A stretch of 22,500 nucleotides of DNA, from positions 1-22,500 of the forward strand of contig JAEDEG010000037.1 of the NCBI GenBank assembly GCA_016293435.1. The letters run 5' to 3'. Position numbers and translations under genes: made by a program. The DNA is from Clostridia bacterium. Lineage in GTDB: Bacteria; Bacillota; Clostridia; UMGS1810. The notes below the pieces were generated by a model. That model was given only the letters and a program-made list of their open reading frames with translations, searched no databases and was not told the DNA's origin. Positions 21,933 to 22,500 of the stretch are shown one piece after another. Position 1 is the first letter of the stretch; the number at the start of each line of letters is the position of its first letter.

Positions 21933-22500
21933 TTACTCAAAAAAATACTTTTCCAAAACTTGTGAGTATTTATCAGGAATAGAATAACAACCTACTGTAT
22001 GTAGTTTTGGTGAGCCGTCTTCATTATATTGATCAGAAGAAATATTTGTGGTTATTACCCAATTGCCATTGATTTTACCTAAATAACCCTTATACACAGT
22101 TGCAATCGGACAATCTTCATAAGCAAAATATAATCGTTTCATGCGCTGAATATCATTAAGCATAAAAATCGCTTCAGTTTCATAATCGAATGTCGTTGTT
22201 TTTATAGTATCAATTTCAGTTACGGCTTTTATAAACTCTTTATCTTCAATGTAATCTCCAGCCCAACACACTTTCGTAATTTCACCACTTGTTGGAACTA
22301 CATAGTCATCAGAAACATATAAATAATTGTCAAGAAAAGAACGTGCCACAACAAAAGTATGTGAAGGATCCTCTTTGACTTCATTAATTTTCCAACTGCC
22401 GTCTTCACTTTTTGCAATGGTTCGTTCTTCTGTATATTCACCGTTTATGGTTGAATAAGATTTATTATTCCATATCATGCCCTCATTGCCGACTTTTGCA
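21933..22500 (-). CDS. hypothetical protein, 5' end beyond the window
   Basis: The frame is open from the right edge (22500) to a stop at 21933, at least 189 codons. An ATG at 22478 exists but has no spaced ribosome binding site, and the codons before it (AKVGNEG) read on naturally into IWNNKSYSTINGEY, so the true start is probably outside. The visible part is soluble, rich in Tyr, Asp and Glu, with SEDGSWKINEVKEDPSHTFVVARSF and a C-terminal GCYSIPDKYSQVLEKYFFE. I do not recognise the family. The missing N-terminus may hold a signal peptide. The terminator in MITE copy 2 lies downstream. Confidence 0.7.
   Translation of the reverse strand, partial: AKVGNEGMIWNNKSYSTINGEYTEERTIAKSEDGSWKINEVKEDPSHTFVVARSFLDNYLYVSDDYVVPTSGEITKVCWAGDYIEDKEFIKAVTEIDTIKTTTFDYETEAIFMLNDIQRMKRLYFAYEDCPIATVYKGYLGKINGNWVITTNISSDQYNEDGSPKLHTVGCYSIPDKYSQVLEKYFFE

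Overview
The window looks like chromosome of a low-to-moderate GC Firmicute, most likely a gut-type member of the Clostridia (Oscillospirales/Ruminococcaceae-like). I infer this from strong GGAGG-type ribosome binding sites, many near-consensus TTGACA-N17-TATAAT promoters, a Gram-positive BirA operator, a DeoR-family fruR operon with a serine-46 HPr, lipoproteins with lipoboxes, and hairpin-rich intergenic repeats. No species can be named from the sequence alone. I see no CRISPR array, tRNA, prophage or intact transposase.

Layout. 1-710: a solitary 5S rRNA gene (minus) with its own promoter and terminator. 711-4040: accessory single genes, namely a DUF4349 lipoprotein, a YrkC-like cupin, a SLOG-family protein divergent from a small XRE regulator with a palindrome between them, and a PAS/rhodanese-lipoprotein pair. 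4106-4812: a GNAT acetyltransferase behind a promoter and a 120-nt structured leader that ends in an intrinsic terminator, a candidate riboswitch or attenuator. 4873-7376: branched-chain aminotransferase ilvE and a YghZ-type aldo-keto reductase, each behind a perfect sigma-A promoter. 7470-13418: the fructose operon fruR-fruK-fruA-ptsH-ptsI, which carries its own general PTS enzymes and ends at an 18-bp-stem terminator. 13495-15647: the biotin locus birA -> DUF1284 -> bioY (all minus), where one 17-bp inverted repeat appears to act as birA terminator, BirA operator and -35 region of the bioY promoter. DUF1284 carries a frameshift that creates a false in-frame fusion with BioY. 15660-16810: intergenic repeats and a decayed small membrane protein. 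16810-21005: a YitT-family membrane protein, a GH2/DUF4982 glycosidase and a divergent AraC regulator. The last two share an AT-rich region with three palindromes and face-to-face overlapping promoters. 21006-22500: two copies of a ~146-bp MITE-like element, a small hypothetical protein and a protein cut by the window edge.

How the parts work together. The fru operon is a self-sufficient fructose uptake and phosphorylation chain (PEP -> EI -> HPr -> FruA -> fructose-1-P -> FruK), probably controlled by FruR. The biotin locus senses biotin through BirA and imports it through BioY. The GH2/AraC pair is a glycan-use switch. Two intergenic stretches (16453-16743 and 21627-21885) share nearly the same promoter/start module at one end and the same 36-bp element at the other. 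Their middles differ, which suggests cassette-like exchange of intergenic DNA around small hypothetical genes.
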